Both the position numbers and the translations under genes were made by a program. The notes under the pieces are model-generated. The model made no database searches, had not been told where the DNA came from, and saw nothing but the letters and a program-made list of their open reading frames with translations. From Marinilabiliaceae bacterium JC040 (GTDB lineage: Bacteria > Bacteroidota > Bacteroidia > Bacteroidales > Marinifilaceae): a stretch of DNA of 64,000 nt. The stretch spans positions 62,001 to 126,000 of the forward strand of contig SNAP01000001.1 of assembly GCA_022496785.1 (NCBI GenBank), in the 5' to 3' direction. Below are positions 9,224-18,945 of this stretch, one piece after another. Numbering within the stretch: the stretch's first letter is position 1; each line of letters begins with the position of its first letter.

Positions 9224-9288
9224 CTCAGTTGGTTCAGAGCACTTGGTTTACACCCAAGGGATCATAGGTTCGAATCCTATATCGCCCA
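9214..9288 (+). tRNA. tRNA-Val (anticodon TAC), copy 4
   Basis: Same cloverleaf and TAC anticodon as the other copies. It has one substitution in the variable loop (GGATC instead of GGGTC, base 9261), which should not disturb folding. Its first 10 bases overlap the end of the Bro-N reading frame. No tRNA-type promoter lies directly upstream, so transcription probably comes through the Bro-N gene. Confidence 0.95.
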
Positions 9289-9292
9289 CAAA

Positions 9293-9322
9293 AAAGGAAA
9301 GCATTTCGCTTTCCTTTTTTTT
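9293..9322 (+). terminator. terminator of tRNA-Val copy 4
   Basis: The same hairpin as after copy 3 (GGAAAGC, ATTTC, GCTTTCC, then eight T). The T-run touches the stop codon of the convergent DUF3784 gene. Confidence 0.85.
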
Positions 9323-10022
9323 ATCTTATTTTCTCTAACAGTAATTTTGTCTTTCTATTATTTATATCTGAAAATAAAAAGTTTTTACCATCTTTAGTTT
9401 TAACATGTATACAATTTGATGCTTCCCTATTGACTAAAAGTTTAACTTTCCCATACGACTTACTAATATAATAACCCTTCCTAACTCCCATCAGACTAAA
9501 CCCATTAACACGATTTGTAATATCTTCTGGAATTCTATTAAGTAGATTTATACTCTCAATATTATCAATCTTTACTTGAAGTGAATATAAACCATTAGTT
9601 CTTAAATATCCATCTTCCACAAAATATTTAGGAGATTTCAAACCTAAATAAAGCATTGCACCAGCCAAAAATAAACAAATGAACAAGACATAATATTTTA
9701 ATCTATTTATGGATTTTGAAACACAACACTTATTTGAATATACAAAAAGTGCAATTACTATCATGAGTATAATAGATATAAAAAGAATATCTAAAATATA
9801 CATATTATTTAGATAATAACATAATAAAGATGATACTACTATTAATAATCCACCAATTAAAAAGATCTTTTCTTGAAAATTGGTATAAGATTTTATATCG
9901 AATCCTTTTTTATTTTTGTCATTCATTAAATTGTATCCTGACACTAAGCAATACATTTTAAATCTATTAATTGCAATACCTAGTATCGCAATTAGCATTC
10001 CTACTAATACATAAACAATCAT
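9321..10022 (-). CDS. DUF3784 membrane protein with PH-like C-terminal domain
   Basis: 233-residue membrane protein of unknown function. Residues 1-20 form a membrane segment, followed by a DUF3784-type stretch (LVSGYNLMNDKNKKGFDIK). Three more membrane segments lie at about 50-68, 73-92 and 107-125. The soluble C-terminal half (about 130-233) resembles a bacterial PH-like fold (NRVNGFSLMGVRKGYYISKS, then VKTKDGKNFLFS). Its ATG overlaps the stop of the upstream RND gene by four bases, so it is translationally coupled and the last gene of the efflux operon. Fold assignment is by memory of related proteins. Confidence 0.75.
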   Translation of the reverse strand: MIVYVLVGMLIAILGIAINRFKMYCLVSGYNLMNDKNKKGFDIKSYTNFQEKIFLIGGLLIVVSSLLCYYLNNMYILDILFISIILMIVIALFVYSNKCCVSKSINRLKYYVLFICLFLAGAMLYLGLKSPKYFVEDGYLRTNGLYSLQVKIDNIESINLLNRIPEDITNRVNGFSLMGVRKGYYISKSYGKVKLLVNREASNCIHVKTKDGKNFLFSDINNRKTKLLLEKIR

Positions 10023-13000
10023 ATACTTTTCTCTTTAAATTTTTTCCAAAACGAAATCCTCTCCCCTTTCTCCAAACCAACAACAAAAATTGGTAGGAAA
10101 ACAAAGATACCAATCAACGACATAATTAATCCACCAATAGTTCCTGCTGCAAGAGGAAACCAAAAAGCCTCTTTTCCTCCAATTAAAAAAGGAATAAACC
10201 CTAATATTGTTGATAGAATAGTTAGCATTATAGGTATAATCTTTGAATTCCATGCTTTTAAATATAGTTTCAAAGAACTTATCTTTCTACTAGATTTCTT
10301 CAAATTATTATATTCATTCAATATATAAATACTTGCATTCACTGTTATACCCGATAATAAAATAAATGAAGCATATCCTCCTTGGTCGAAATTCAAATCA
10401 AACAACAAGAAAGTTAGAAATACTCCAATAAAAGAAATTGGAATAACAAAAATTACAGCAAAAGGCTGTTTCAAAGAATTAAACAATATCGATGTTGTAA
10501 AAAAGATTATTGTTATCAATAGAAATATAAGAAAATATTGTCCACCTTTTGAACTATTCCAATTCATCCCCCTCTCAGAGGGTTTCACTGAATATCCTAT
10601 TGGTAAAGTCTTTGACAATTGCTTTATTTCCTTCTTTACTAATTTCTCTGCTTTCTTATCTGATCCAATATAATCGAATTGAACAACCAAAGAATATTGT
10701 TGATTAATTTTATAAATATCTTGAGGCGATTGAATCTTCTTTATATCTATATATCTAGAAAGTTTATAATTAGAATCATTAAATTCCCTTCCCATATTTT
10801 TCAACAACCATATATCATTCTTAAGAGCTTGCTTACTATTCAACCTTATTGATTCCACATTCCCATTAAAGATAATATTATCAACAATTGAGCCCTCTGA
10901 ATACGCATTATTAAGATATGAGAATAATGTATATGGTTGTAGATTATTAACTGCCATCAATTTCTTATTCATATCGAAAGTAAACTCTCTATAATCAGAA
11001 CCTCCCCAAACTTTATGTGAGTTTATATTTACTACTTTTATTCGTCGATAAGTTAGTAAATGTTTCCTCAACGACTCTGCATGAGCCCATAGTTCATCGT
11101 AATTATATCCGTATAATTTAATACCATAACGACCAGCTGAACCACCATAAGTTGAATTACTATATCCCCTGTCTAAAGGCAAACCATAAACCGACCACGA
11201 TCCTCCTCCTAACGATATAACTTTTGTTATAATCTTAGAATTTAATTCGTAGGGAAAACCTGCCTTTATAGCATCTTTAGTAAATGAAACTACTACCTGA
11301 GCCTTTCTTGCCGAACTAATATTAGTTTGAAATTGTTTAACACCTGAAAATCCTTTTATGAACCTCTCCAATTTTACAATTATGCTATTTATCTGGTTTA
11401 AGGTTGTTCCATTAGGCATTTTAGAACTTATTATAATACGAATATTATCATTCCTTGTAAAATAGGAATGCTCAAACACATCGTCTACAAAAAGACGTAA
11501 TGTTCCTCCCAAATATTTATCCACAATAGGTTTTAATTCATTTTGATAATAAGAACTTCCTATTGTTTCATTATAATATTTAGCAAATTTACCATCCCCA
11601 TCTATTTCCTTAGGCAGCATAAATACAGGCAAACCAAAAGATAATATAAATATCAAAATCATTGATTTCTTATACGAAATAACAAAACGTATTAAATTAT
11701 AGTATATTCTAGTTATTCTAATTATAAATTTCTTCACCCCCTGTTTTAAACCAGTATCTTTTTTCTTCGATTTAAGACCTATCTTTTCTACCATTGCTGG
11801 AACAAAAAACAAAGCTACTAATAAAGATATTAGTAAGTTTATCATCACTACAAGAGAAAAATCTACGAGGTTCAATCTTACTTTCTCATCTAAAAAGAAA
11901 ATTATTGAAAGTGCTCCTATTGTTGTTAAAGTCGCTGCTAATATTGGAAGAAATACCCTTCTATCATTTCTATGCATTAAATAATCTGTCATGATAATAG
12001 TATTATCTATTATTAAACTCAAAGAAATGGTTATACCTGCTAACGAATATAATTGAATCTCTAAACCTAGAGAATAGTATAAAATACATGCTATAAATAA
12101 ATTTACACTCAAACTACAGATAATCAAAAAAAGATACTTCAGACGCCTGGTAATAAAAAATACAAATAGCAACAGTATCAAGACTGTTATACCACTTCTA
12201 TAATAGATCTTATTCAATTCTTTACGAATATGGTCTGTACTATCGTAACTTTTATACATCTCATACCCATCTGGTAAATCTTTTTTTATTTCTTCTATCT
12301 TTGAATATATCTTTTTACTTAAATCAAGCTGATTGGCTCTTTCTGAAGGAGTTATTGCAATATATATAGAATTCAATCCATTTATTCTAAAATATCTTGT
12401 AGGCTTCTCTATTTTATGTTCCAACTTTACTATATCTGAAAGTTTTATTAACCTACCCTTACTTGATTTTACAAGTATATCGTCAATATTAAAAACTGAA
12501 TTATTTATTTTGGAAGACAAAATCAACCTAACAGAATTGAATTTGCCATCTTTAGTTCTAGTTTTACCTAATCCTAAAAAGGTCTTCTTATTATAACCTC
12601 TAATTGCTTTCTCAATATCACTTCTACTTATTCCTAATTTGTTAATTATATCAACATCATATATCAAACTCCATTCATAAGGTGTTGCCCCTGATATTGA
12701 GATTGTTTTAATATTTGGAATTTCACCTATACGATTCTTAATAAATTCCTCTGCATAATGTTGAATATCTATAGGCTCTATTGGTGAATTTAGTGTATAA
12801 GTTAAAAAAGGGCCCTCTGCTTCTTTATCTGGAGTGGATACTTGTATCTGTGGATATGTTACATTGTCAGGCATTTTATCCCACACCTGTCTCATTAAAG
12901 TTGATGCTTCAAATCTTGCTTGTTCAATAGATACATGCTTATCTAAGGTAATATTCACCATACCTGAACCATTCCTCGACTGAGAACTTATCTCCTTAAC

Positions 13001-13222
13001 TCCTGTTACTCTATTTAGTATAGATTCTATTCGTGATGTTGCCTCAAGCTCTACTACTCTAGATGCACTTCCTTTCATACTGAAATTAACAGAAAGACTT
13101 GGTAGTTTATTTGAAGGAGACAATTTTATTGGCAATAATGGAACTACTGCTAATCCTATTAATGCAAATACTACAAATATTACTATAATTGTAAATGATG
13201 ATATTTTTAATTTCTTATCCAT
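10019..13222 (-). CDS. RND-family efflux permease (second permease of the operon)
   Basis: Inner-membrane RND transporter of 1067 residues, counted from the ATG giving MDKKLKISSF. That start lies 4 bases after the stop of the upstream gene. An alternative upstream start at 13306 would overlap that gene by 80 bases and is less likely. The architecture is typical: membrane helix 1 (FTIIVIFVVFALIGL), two large periplasmic loops, and helices 2-6 and 8-12. Helix 4 carries a single Asp (LIIDNTIIMTD) where AcrB has two. It is distinct from the other permease in this operon, so the two may form a mixed trimer as in MdtBC, or two pumps sharing one adaptor and outer-membrane channel. Substrate unknown. 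Confidence 0.9.
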   Translation of the reverse strand: MDKKLKISSFTIIVIFVVFALIGLAVVPLLPIKLSPSNKLPSLSVNFSMKGSASRVVELEATSRIESILNRVTGVKEISSQSRNGSGMVNITLDKHVSIEQARFEASTLMRQVWDKMPDNVTYPQIQVSTPDKEAEGPFLTYTLNSPIEPIDIQHYAEEFIKNRIGEIPNIKTISISGATPYEWSLIYDVDIINKLGISRSDIEKAIRGYNKKTFLGLGKTRTKDGKFNSVRLILSSKINNSVFNIDDILVKSSKGRLIKLSDIVKLEHKIEKPTRYFRINGLNSIYIAITPSERANQLDLSKKIYSKIEEIKKDLPDGYEMYKSYDSTDHIRKELNKIYYRSGITVLILLLFVFFITRRLKYLFLIICSLSVNLFIACILYYSLGLEIQLYSLAGITISLSLIIDNTIIMTDYLMHRNDRRVFLPILAATLTTIGALSIIFFLDEKVRLNLVDFSLVVMINLLISLLVALFFVPAMVEKIGLKSKKKDTGLKQGVKKFIIRITRIYYNLIRFVISYKKSMILIFILSFGLPVFMLPKEIDGDGKFAKYYNETIGSSYYQNELKPIVDKYLGGTLRLFVDDVFEHSYFTRNDNIRIIISSKMPNGTTLNQINSIIVKLERFIKGFSGVKQFQTNISSARKAQVVVSFTKDAIKAGFPYELNSKIITKVISLGGGSWSVYGLPLDRGYSNSTYGGSAGRYGIKLYGYNYDELWAHAESLRKHLLTYRRIKVVNINSHKVWGGSDYREFTFDMNKKLMAVNNLQPYTLFSYLNNAYSEGSIVDNIIFNGNVESIRLNSKQALKNDIWLLKNMGREFNDSNYKLSRYIDIKKIQSPQDIYKINQQYSLVVQFDYIGSDKKAEKLVKKEIKQLSKTLPIGYSVKPSERGMNWNSSKGGQYFLIFLLITIIFFTTSILFNSLKQPFAVIFVIPISFIGVFLTFLLFDLNFDQGGYASFILLSGITVNASIYILNEYNNLKKSSRKISSLKLYLKAWNSKIIPIMLTILSTILGFIPFLIGGKEAFWFPLAAGTIGGLIMSLIGIFVFLPIFVVGLEKGERISFWKKFKEKSI

Positions 13223-13226
13223 TGAA

Positions 13227-14360
13227 TTATGGTAATATATATTCAAAAAATGGCTCATCTTCATCAGCAGAACAAAGAATAATCTTGTTATCGTTAGGAT
13301 CAGCAAAAAAGTATCCCCATCTATCTAATTTATACTTAGATATTGGATTACCATTCCAGTCGTATTTTTCAACATATATATAACATTTGTGCTTCATCAT
13401 TTCTCTCCCTACCTGAACAGGTGTTCTTCCCGAATACAATAAATAAACATATTTATCACTTGTGCTAATCTTCCAATAATGAGTTACATTCGCATCTAAA
13501 CCATTAACTTTATAAACACTATTTTCTTTAAAGGTTTCTCTTTCAAAATTTATTGTTTTTATTTCGTGAGTATCCATATCAAAGAATTTTACAATCTTAA
13601 AATACTTATAAGCATATACCATTCTTCGTTTTTTAGCATTCACTCCAAAAGATCCTATATATGAAAACGAAGATCTTCGTTTTGGATTAAGTCCTAGATT
13701 TATAATCTCTTTATTTATACTTTTCCCTTTTTCTGTACTTAAATTATAAATACTCTTTCCTGTTTTACTTCTTGAAACATAAACAAAATCCTCTTTTCCA
13801 ACATTATATATTTCCTTTGCATTTGAAAATCGAATATTAGAATTGCCTTTTAAAACATCAAAAGGTTTTAATTCTTTTTCTAAACTAAAATCTTTCTTAA
13901 GCTTAAATAATGTTTTTATTCTACTTGCTAAAAGATAACCATATATACTTGTATCTGGACTATTCACATAAGCAGGAAAATCAAATTCTTTAGGACCTCT
14001 TCCAAATTTCCCAACTTTCTGCAATAATCTTAATTGTGGATAGGAAAAAACTAATATAGGTGCTATACTTAAAGATTGAACAAATAGATATTTTCCTTTT
14101 ACAGTAAATTCTGGTTCACAAAATTTATAAATAGAAGTGTCTCCTTCTATATGTCTACCTTTTAAAGGTATTATCTCTCCAAATGGTTTCTTATTTTTAT
14201 AAAATACTTCTCCTTTTTCTAATTTTGGAAACTCTATTTTCTTTACTTCCTCTTTATTTCGTTCCTGTTTAGTAGTTTGTTTACTACTATTAGATTTATT
14301 TGCTACATTTCCACATCCAAATAGTGATATTGAAATGATTATCATTAATATTATTCTCAT
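13227..14360 (-). CDS. TolB-like 6-bladed beta-propeller lipoprotein in an efflux operon
   Basis: 377-residue predicted lipoprotein with signal MRIILMIIISISLFGC and lipobox Cys16, then a Ser/Lys/Glu-rich linker. The body resembles the Bacteroidetes TolB-like / BF3948-type 6-bladed propellers, including the hallmark GRGPKEF after a blade near residue 120. Such proteins have no settled function. It sits between the TolC-like gene (1 base upstream) and the second RND gene (4 bases downstream), so it is clearly co-expressed with the pump. An accessory or sensing role on the periplasmic side is an inference. Confidence 0.8.
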   Translation of the reverse strand: MRIILMIIISISLFGCGNVANKSNSSKQTTKQERNKEEVKKIEFPKLEKGEVFYKNKKPFGEIIPLKGRHIEGDTSIYKFCEPEFTVKGKYLFVQSLSIAPILVFSYPQLRLLQKVGKFGRGPKEFDFPAYVNSPDTSIYGYLLASRIKTLFKLKKDFSLEKELKPFDVLKGNSNIRFSNAKEIYNVGKEDFVYVSRSKTGKSIYNLSTEKGKSINKEIINLGLNPKRRSSFSYIGSFGVNAKKRRMVYAYKYFKIVKFFDMDTHEIKTINFERETFKENSVYKVNGLDANVTHYWKISTSDKYVYLLYSGRTPVQVGREMMKHKCYIYVEKYDWNGNPISKYKLDRWGYFFADPNDNKIILCSADEDEPFFEYILP

Positions 14361-14361
14361 A

Positions 14362-15843
14362 TTATCTTATCTTTTCAAATGGTATTGTTATTGCTTCTTC
14401 TTTTTCAAAATCGTATAATGTCAGTTTTCGTAATTTATAATGACTTAACCAATAACTTTTTAAAGAAGAAATATAATTAGTCTGTGCTTTTTGATGACGA
14501 TTCTGTGCTAAGGTTAAACTACTTAAATCTACCTTTCCAATAATGAAACGTTCTCTTGTTTGCTCATAAGCAAATTTCGCTAAGTTTAAAGCTTCTCTTG
14601 CACTCGAAATTAAATCTTGTTGTACATTATAATCTCCTATGGTCATCACAATATCTTCCTCCAATTTTAATTCATCTTGCTTAGAAGATAATCTATCAAC
14701 CTCTAAATTACTCTTTGCAACATTTCTTCTTCCTCTACCTACTCCCCAGTCAAGTATAGGAAATGAAAGAGTTATCGATGCCACATCTTGTTGAAGAGGA
14801 GCTTTATAAGCACCACTAAAATCATCTGCTACTTGGTTGAAACCTATACTAGCAGAAAATCGAATATTTAATAAATTTTCAAGACTAATTTTCTTTAGAT
14901 TTCTTTCCATCTCTAAAGCTTTATACTTATTTCTTGTGTATTTGAAATTATTAGATTTTGCTAGATCTAAAGCTTTAGCTATAGTCACTTTTACTTCTTT
15001 TGGAAATCTAGGTAGAATAATTTCTATCTTAGTATTCTTATCAAGACCTATATAACTTGCTAGTGCAAAAGATGCTCTTTTTACTTTCATTAGTGATGTT
15101 TTTAAAGAGTTCTTAGCATTCACCATATCTAATTTAAGTGTCATTAATTCATCTTGACGAATTCCTGCTATTTTAAACCTTTCCTTACCTATCGCATACA
15201 ATGTATCAGAATTTGCTAAATTCTCTACTGCCAATTTATGCTCTGCTTGGGCCATTGCTAAATTGAAATAATATTCAACAACATACTCAGATGTTTGTTC
15301 CATATTATAAAGTAATTCTTGCTTAGCAGCTTTATATTTTAATGGCTCTATTTTCTTTTCCCATTTAAATCTATTAAAACCTAATAAATTTTGTCGGTAA
15401 CCAATCCTTACTGGAACACTAGAATATTGAGTAAATTTCTTGTCTCCGAAATTCTTTAATAAACCCAATTCTGAATCAATAAAGAATGTTCCCCCTAATA
15501 AATCAAAATTTTGAATTAATGATAAACCTCCACTTGTATAAAAAGATTGCTGTTGACGAAAAACACTTGTATTTGTATTTATATCATAACGCTCTACAAA
15601 ATTATCTTTGTACTGAACTGGTGTAAGATTCATCGATAAAGAAGGTAATCTTCCTGCCTTAAATGTTCTATATTCCCAGTAATTAACTAGGTATTTATTT
15701 TTAGCATAAAACGAAGATAATGATTTTGTATTCGCTCTATCTATTACATCTTGTAGACTTAAAACTAAACTATCAGATTGAGCTACACAATTATGCCCTG
15801 CTAGCAATAATAGTGTAGCTAGTATTAAAAATATCTTTCTCAT
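14362..15843 (-). CDS. TolC-family outer-membrane efflux protein
   Basis: 493 residues with a cleavable signal peptide (MRKIFLILATLLLLAGHNCVAQ). Two coiled-coil-rich halves follow, each ending in a beta segment, as in OEP/TolC proteins. Helical repeats such as NLANSDTLYAIGKERFKIAG and EALNLAKFAYEQTRERF are the usual paired hairpin motifs. It should form the outer-membrane exit channel for the pump. It starts 2 bases after the upstream RND gene ends. Confidence 0.9.
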   Translation of the reverse strand: MRKIFLILATLLLLAGHNCVAQSDSLVLSLQDVIDRANTKSLSSFYAKNKYLVNYWEYRTFKAGRLPSLSMNLTPVQYKDNFVERYDINTNTSVFRQQQSFYTSGGLSLIQNFDLLGGTFFIDSELGLLKNFGDKKFTQYSSVPVRIGYRQNLLGFNRFKWEKKIEPLKYKAAKQELLYNMEQTSEYVVEYYFNLAMAQAEHKLAVENLANSDTLYAIGKERFKIAGIRQDELMTLKLDMVNAKNSLKTSLMKVKRASFALASYIGLDKNTKIEIILPRFPKEVKVTIAKALDLAKSNNFKYTRNKYKALEMERNLKKISLENLLNIRFSASIGFNQVADDFSGAYKAPLQQDVASITLSFPILDWGVGRGRRNVAKSNLEVDRLSSKQDELKLEEDIVMTIGDYNVQQDLISSAREALNLAKFAYEQTRERFIIGKVDLSSLTLAQNRHQKAQTNYISSLKSYWLSHYKLRKLTLYDFEKEEAITIPFEKIR

Positions 15844-15845
15844 TG

Positions 15846-18800
15846 TTATTCCTTTTTTGTTTTAGTATTTCTATATATTATCCAATATATTAGGGGTATC
15901 ACAAATAAACTTACCAATGTTCCTATTAACATTGTTGATATCATAGCTACTGCTAATGGTTTCTGTAAACTCGATCCCATATCAAATGAAAACAATATAG
16001 GTACCATTGCAAAAACTGTTGTTAATGTGGTCATTATTATAGCTCTCAATCTTTTATGCCCAGCTATATGAATAGCATCCATCAAGTCCTCTCCCTTTCT
16101 TCTCAAATCATTCATCATATCTATCTTTAGAATACTGTCATTAATTATTATACCACAAGTAACCACCAAACCTATTGCACTCATTAAATTCAATGTATTT
16201 CCACTTAAATAAAGTACTAATAAACCAAATGCTATATCTATCGGTAATTCCATTAATACTATTAATGGCTGAAGAAAACTCTCGAATTGAGCTGCCAGTA
16301 TGAAATACATAAGTAAAACAGAAATCAATAATACCACAACCAACTCTCCTAACATCTTTCTACTTGAAAAGAAAGATCCTGAAAAATTAACATCCCATAT
16401 CTTTTCTGTCTTTAATTTTTCTTTTATCTCTTTAATTGAATTCTCTAAATTTTCTGCTTTTTTGTATACCAATGGAATATATTCCCCATTCTTTCCTGCT
16501 ATTATTGTCTTTACATCACTTACCTTTGTACTTGTTAAAAGACTTGATAGAGGTAATTTCTTGAATGTTGTATTGCGAGAAATATTATTCACATTTCTTG
16601 CAGGAACCATACTTTCACTTAAAATCTGATAGATACTTCTTGGCTTTCCTGATAATATTATTGGTAAATATTCTTCATACGAACGTAAAACTGTTATTTC
16701 ATTCTCACTGAAAGCTGTTTTTAACAATCTTTGAACATCTTCGAAATATACCCCATATCGAAGTAATTTATTCTTATCAACTGATATCATTATCTGAGAT
16801 TGACTTGATAATTTTTCAGATTTACTACCTACTATATTATCTATCTCTTTCTGTGTAGAGAATACTTTCTGTAAATCTTCTATATACTTCTTATCTTTCA
16901 AAAACAATTCACTTACAAAATAAGATTCATCTGTTTCAAAAATCTTTTCAAAGATATTCTGCTGTGGTTTAAAAGATATTAATGCATTTTTATAATTATC
17001 TAGAAACCACTTGTTTACAAGTTCTTCTATTTTATCTAATTTTTCTGGTGAATCAACTCTTATATATACTTGAGATTCTGAAGATGACAATTTATTATCT
17101 TTCTCTAACATATATTGCTGTTGCCCTATATAAACTGCACTTTCTTCTATTTCTGTGTCAATATATTTTAGCAATTCGTTAATCCTCTTTTCATTCTCAT
17201 ATATATGAATATTTTCATTCCAATCTAAATGCAAAACAGTCTCTACCCTTTCAACATATGGCATATTTTCCTTTGGCAGTACATTAAATAGTAATACACA
17301 CGTAGGAAGCATTATAAATGTTAGGACAATAAATAATGTTTTATGAGAAAAAACATATTTCATACCCCTATCATAAAGAGAAAAAGAGAGTTTATCAGAT
17401 TTCCTTTGAGTCATTCTAAAAAAAGAACTTTCCATTTTTGAGGAAAATCTTCCTCCATAAACTATATGATATAAAACGGGTAGTAAAGTGATTCCTGTAA
17501 AATATGAAACTAATAGACCAACACTTACAGCAAATGCTTGATCAAAAAATATTGCGCCTGCTATACCACTTATAAAAACTAAAGGCACAAATACTGCTAT
17601 TGTCGTAAATGTTGAACTTAAAATAGGTGTAATAACTTCGTTTGTCCCTTTAATACAAGATTCTATTAAGGATAAACCTTTCTCCCTATATTGAGTAATT
17701 ATATCTGTAATAATGATTGAACTATCTATCATCATACCTAGAGCCAATATCATTCCTGATATAGATATAATATTTAAAGAAACTTCAAACAAATAAAAGA
17801 ATACAAATGAAATTATTAAAGATACTAACATTCCTAAACCTATTATAAAAGGCGATTTTATATCTCCTAGAAACATTAAAGCAACTATAAATACTAATAT
17901 AAAACCTAATAGTAAGTTTTGTTGAAGATTAGAAATTGTATAATCCAACAATTCAGTTTGGTTTCTATTTATTACAAACTCTATCTCAGGATAAGATTCT
18001 TTTAGATTTTTTATGGTCTTTTGAAGATTTTCATTCAAAGAGTCCATAGTTTCATCAACTTGCTTTATAACTCCTATACTTACCGATTTCTTCCCATTTA
18101 CAAGAGATAATCCCTTTTCCTTTTGCTTTACGATGCTTAATTTGGCAATATCTTTAAGTCTATATAATTTTCCATTCTTACTTATATATATCTGTTCAAT
18201 ATCCTTTACTGTTCGTAATATTGAGGAAAATTTAATATTATACTCATAATACCCATCTCGTATCAGCATACTTCCTGGGTTGATATTATTATTCTTTAGA
18301 GCTTGCTCTATCTCTTCTAATTGTATATGAGCAGTTTGCAATTTCGACATATCAGGTTCTAGTTTCACACATCTATGTATAATACCCGTTACATCTGCAA
18401 TAGCTACCTGAGGTAGTTGCTCTATTCTCCTTTTTACAATATCACCTGCAAACTTCGATAATTGAATAAACTTTTCTTCATTTGTCTTTCCAAATTTTTT
18501 ATCATCCTTTAAACTAAGATTTAGATAAAATACTGGTATATCTGTAGCACTAGCTTTTATGACTTTTGGTCGTGAAATATCTTTAGGAAGATAAGACATC
18601 GCTGCATCAATCTTTTCATTCACTTCTATGAACGACAAATTTGTATTTGTCCCATAAGCAAATTTTAACCTTATTATCCCTCCTTTATCTCTAGTTTCAC
18701 TCTTTATTTCTCTAAGCTTGCCCACTTGTTGCATCTGCCTTCTTAAAGGTTTTATTACAGCACTTTCTAATTCTCTAGCAGACATTTTACCACCGTCCAC

Positions 18801-18938
18801 TTGAACTGTAATCTGTGGAATAGCTATATTGGGTAGTAAAGATATTGGTAAATTAGAATATGTGATTACTCCTATTATCACTAAAGCCAAAAATGCCATT
18901 ACAACAGCAATTGGTCTTTTTATTAAAAATCGAACCAT
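15846..18938 (-). CDS. RND-family efflux permease (first permease of the operon)
   Basis: 1030-residue inner-membrane proton-driven transporter. It begins MVRFLIKRPIAVVMAFLALV, the standard RND helix 1. The pore-domain entry is LPNIAIPQITVQVDGGKMSA, and helix 4 is GMMIDSSIIITD, with one Asp. The C-terminal half repeats the fold (LLISVLLMYFILAAQFES). It lies 7 bases after the adaptor gene and 2 bases before the TolC-like gene. The single helix-4 Asp is shared with the second permease but not with the AcrB-like pump at 38-41 kb, which has Asp-Asp. Exported substrate unknown. Confidence 0.92.
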   Translation of the reverse strand: MVRFLIKRPIAVVMAFLALVIIGVITYSNLPISLLPNIAIPQITVQVDGGKMSARELESAVIKPLRRQMQQVGKLREIKSETRDKGGIIRLKFAYGTNTNLSFIEVNEKIDAAMSYLPKDISRPKVIKASATDIPVFYLNLSLKDDKKFGKTNEEKFIQLSKFAGDIVKRRIEQLPQVAIADVTGIIHRCVKLEPDMSKLQTAHIQLEEIEQALKNNNINPGSMLIRDGYYEYNIKFSSILRTVKDIEQIYISKNGKLYRLKDIAKLSIVKQKEKGLSLVNGKKSVSIGVIKQVDETMDSLNENLQKTIKNLKESYPEIEFVINRNQTELLDYTISNLQQNLLLGFILVFIVALMFLGDIKSPFIIGLGMLVSLIISFVFFYLFEVSLNIISISGMILALGMMIDSSIIITDIITQYREKGLSLIESCIKGTNEVITPILSSTFTTIAVFVPLVFISGIAGAIFFDQAFAVSVGLLVSYFTGITLLPVLYHIVYGGRFSSKMESSFFRMTQRKSDKLSFSLYDRGMKYVFSHKTLFIVLTFIMLPTCVLLFNVLPKENMPYVERVETVLHLDWNENIHIYENEKRINELLKYIDTEIEESAVYIGQQQYMLEKDNKLSSSESQVYIRVDSPEKLDKIEELVNKWFLDNYKNALISFKPQQNIFEKIFETDESYFVSELFLKDKKYIEDLQKVFSTQKEIDNIVGSKSEKLSSQSQIMISVDKNKLLRYGVYFEDVQRLLKTAFSENEITVLRSYEEYLPIILSGKPRSIYQILSESMVPARNVNNISRNTTFKKLPLSSLLTSTKVSDVKTIIAGKNGEYIPLVYKKAENLENSIKEIKEKLKTEKIWDVNFSGSFFSSRKMLGELVVVLLISVLLMYFILAAQFESFLQPLIVLMELPIDIAFGLLVLYLSGNTLNLMSAIGLVVTCGIIINDSILKIDMMNDLRRKGEDLMDAIHIAGHKRLRAIIMTTLTTVFAMVPILFSFDMGSSLQKPLAVAMISTMLIGTLVSLFVIPLIYWIIYRNTKTKKE

Positions 18939-18945
18939 CTTAAAG

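Larger units (their letters stand above)
9207..9326 (+). repeat. right copy of the 120-bp direct repeat (tRNA-Val plus terminator)
   Basis: Matches 7995-8114 over 120 bases with one substitution at 9261. Together the copies define a 1212-bp unit (start-to-start distance) that carries the Bro-N gene. Confidence 0.9.

Noticed and set aside
13223-13306. Upstream start for the second RND permease
   Set aside because: It would overlap the propeller gene by 80 bases and add residues not typical of RND N-termini; the ATG at 13222 fits the family start.
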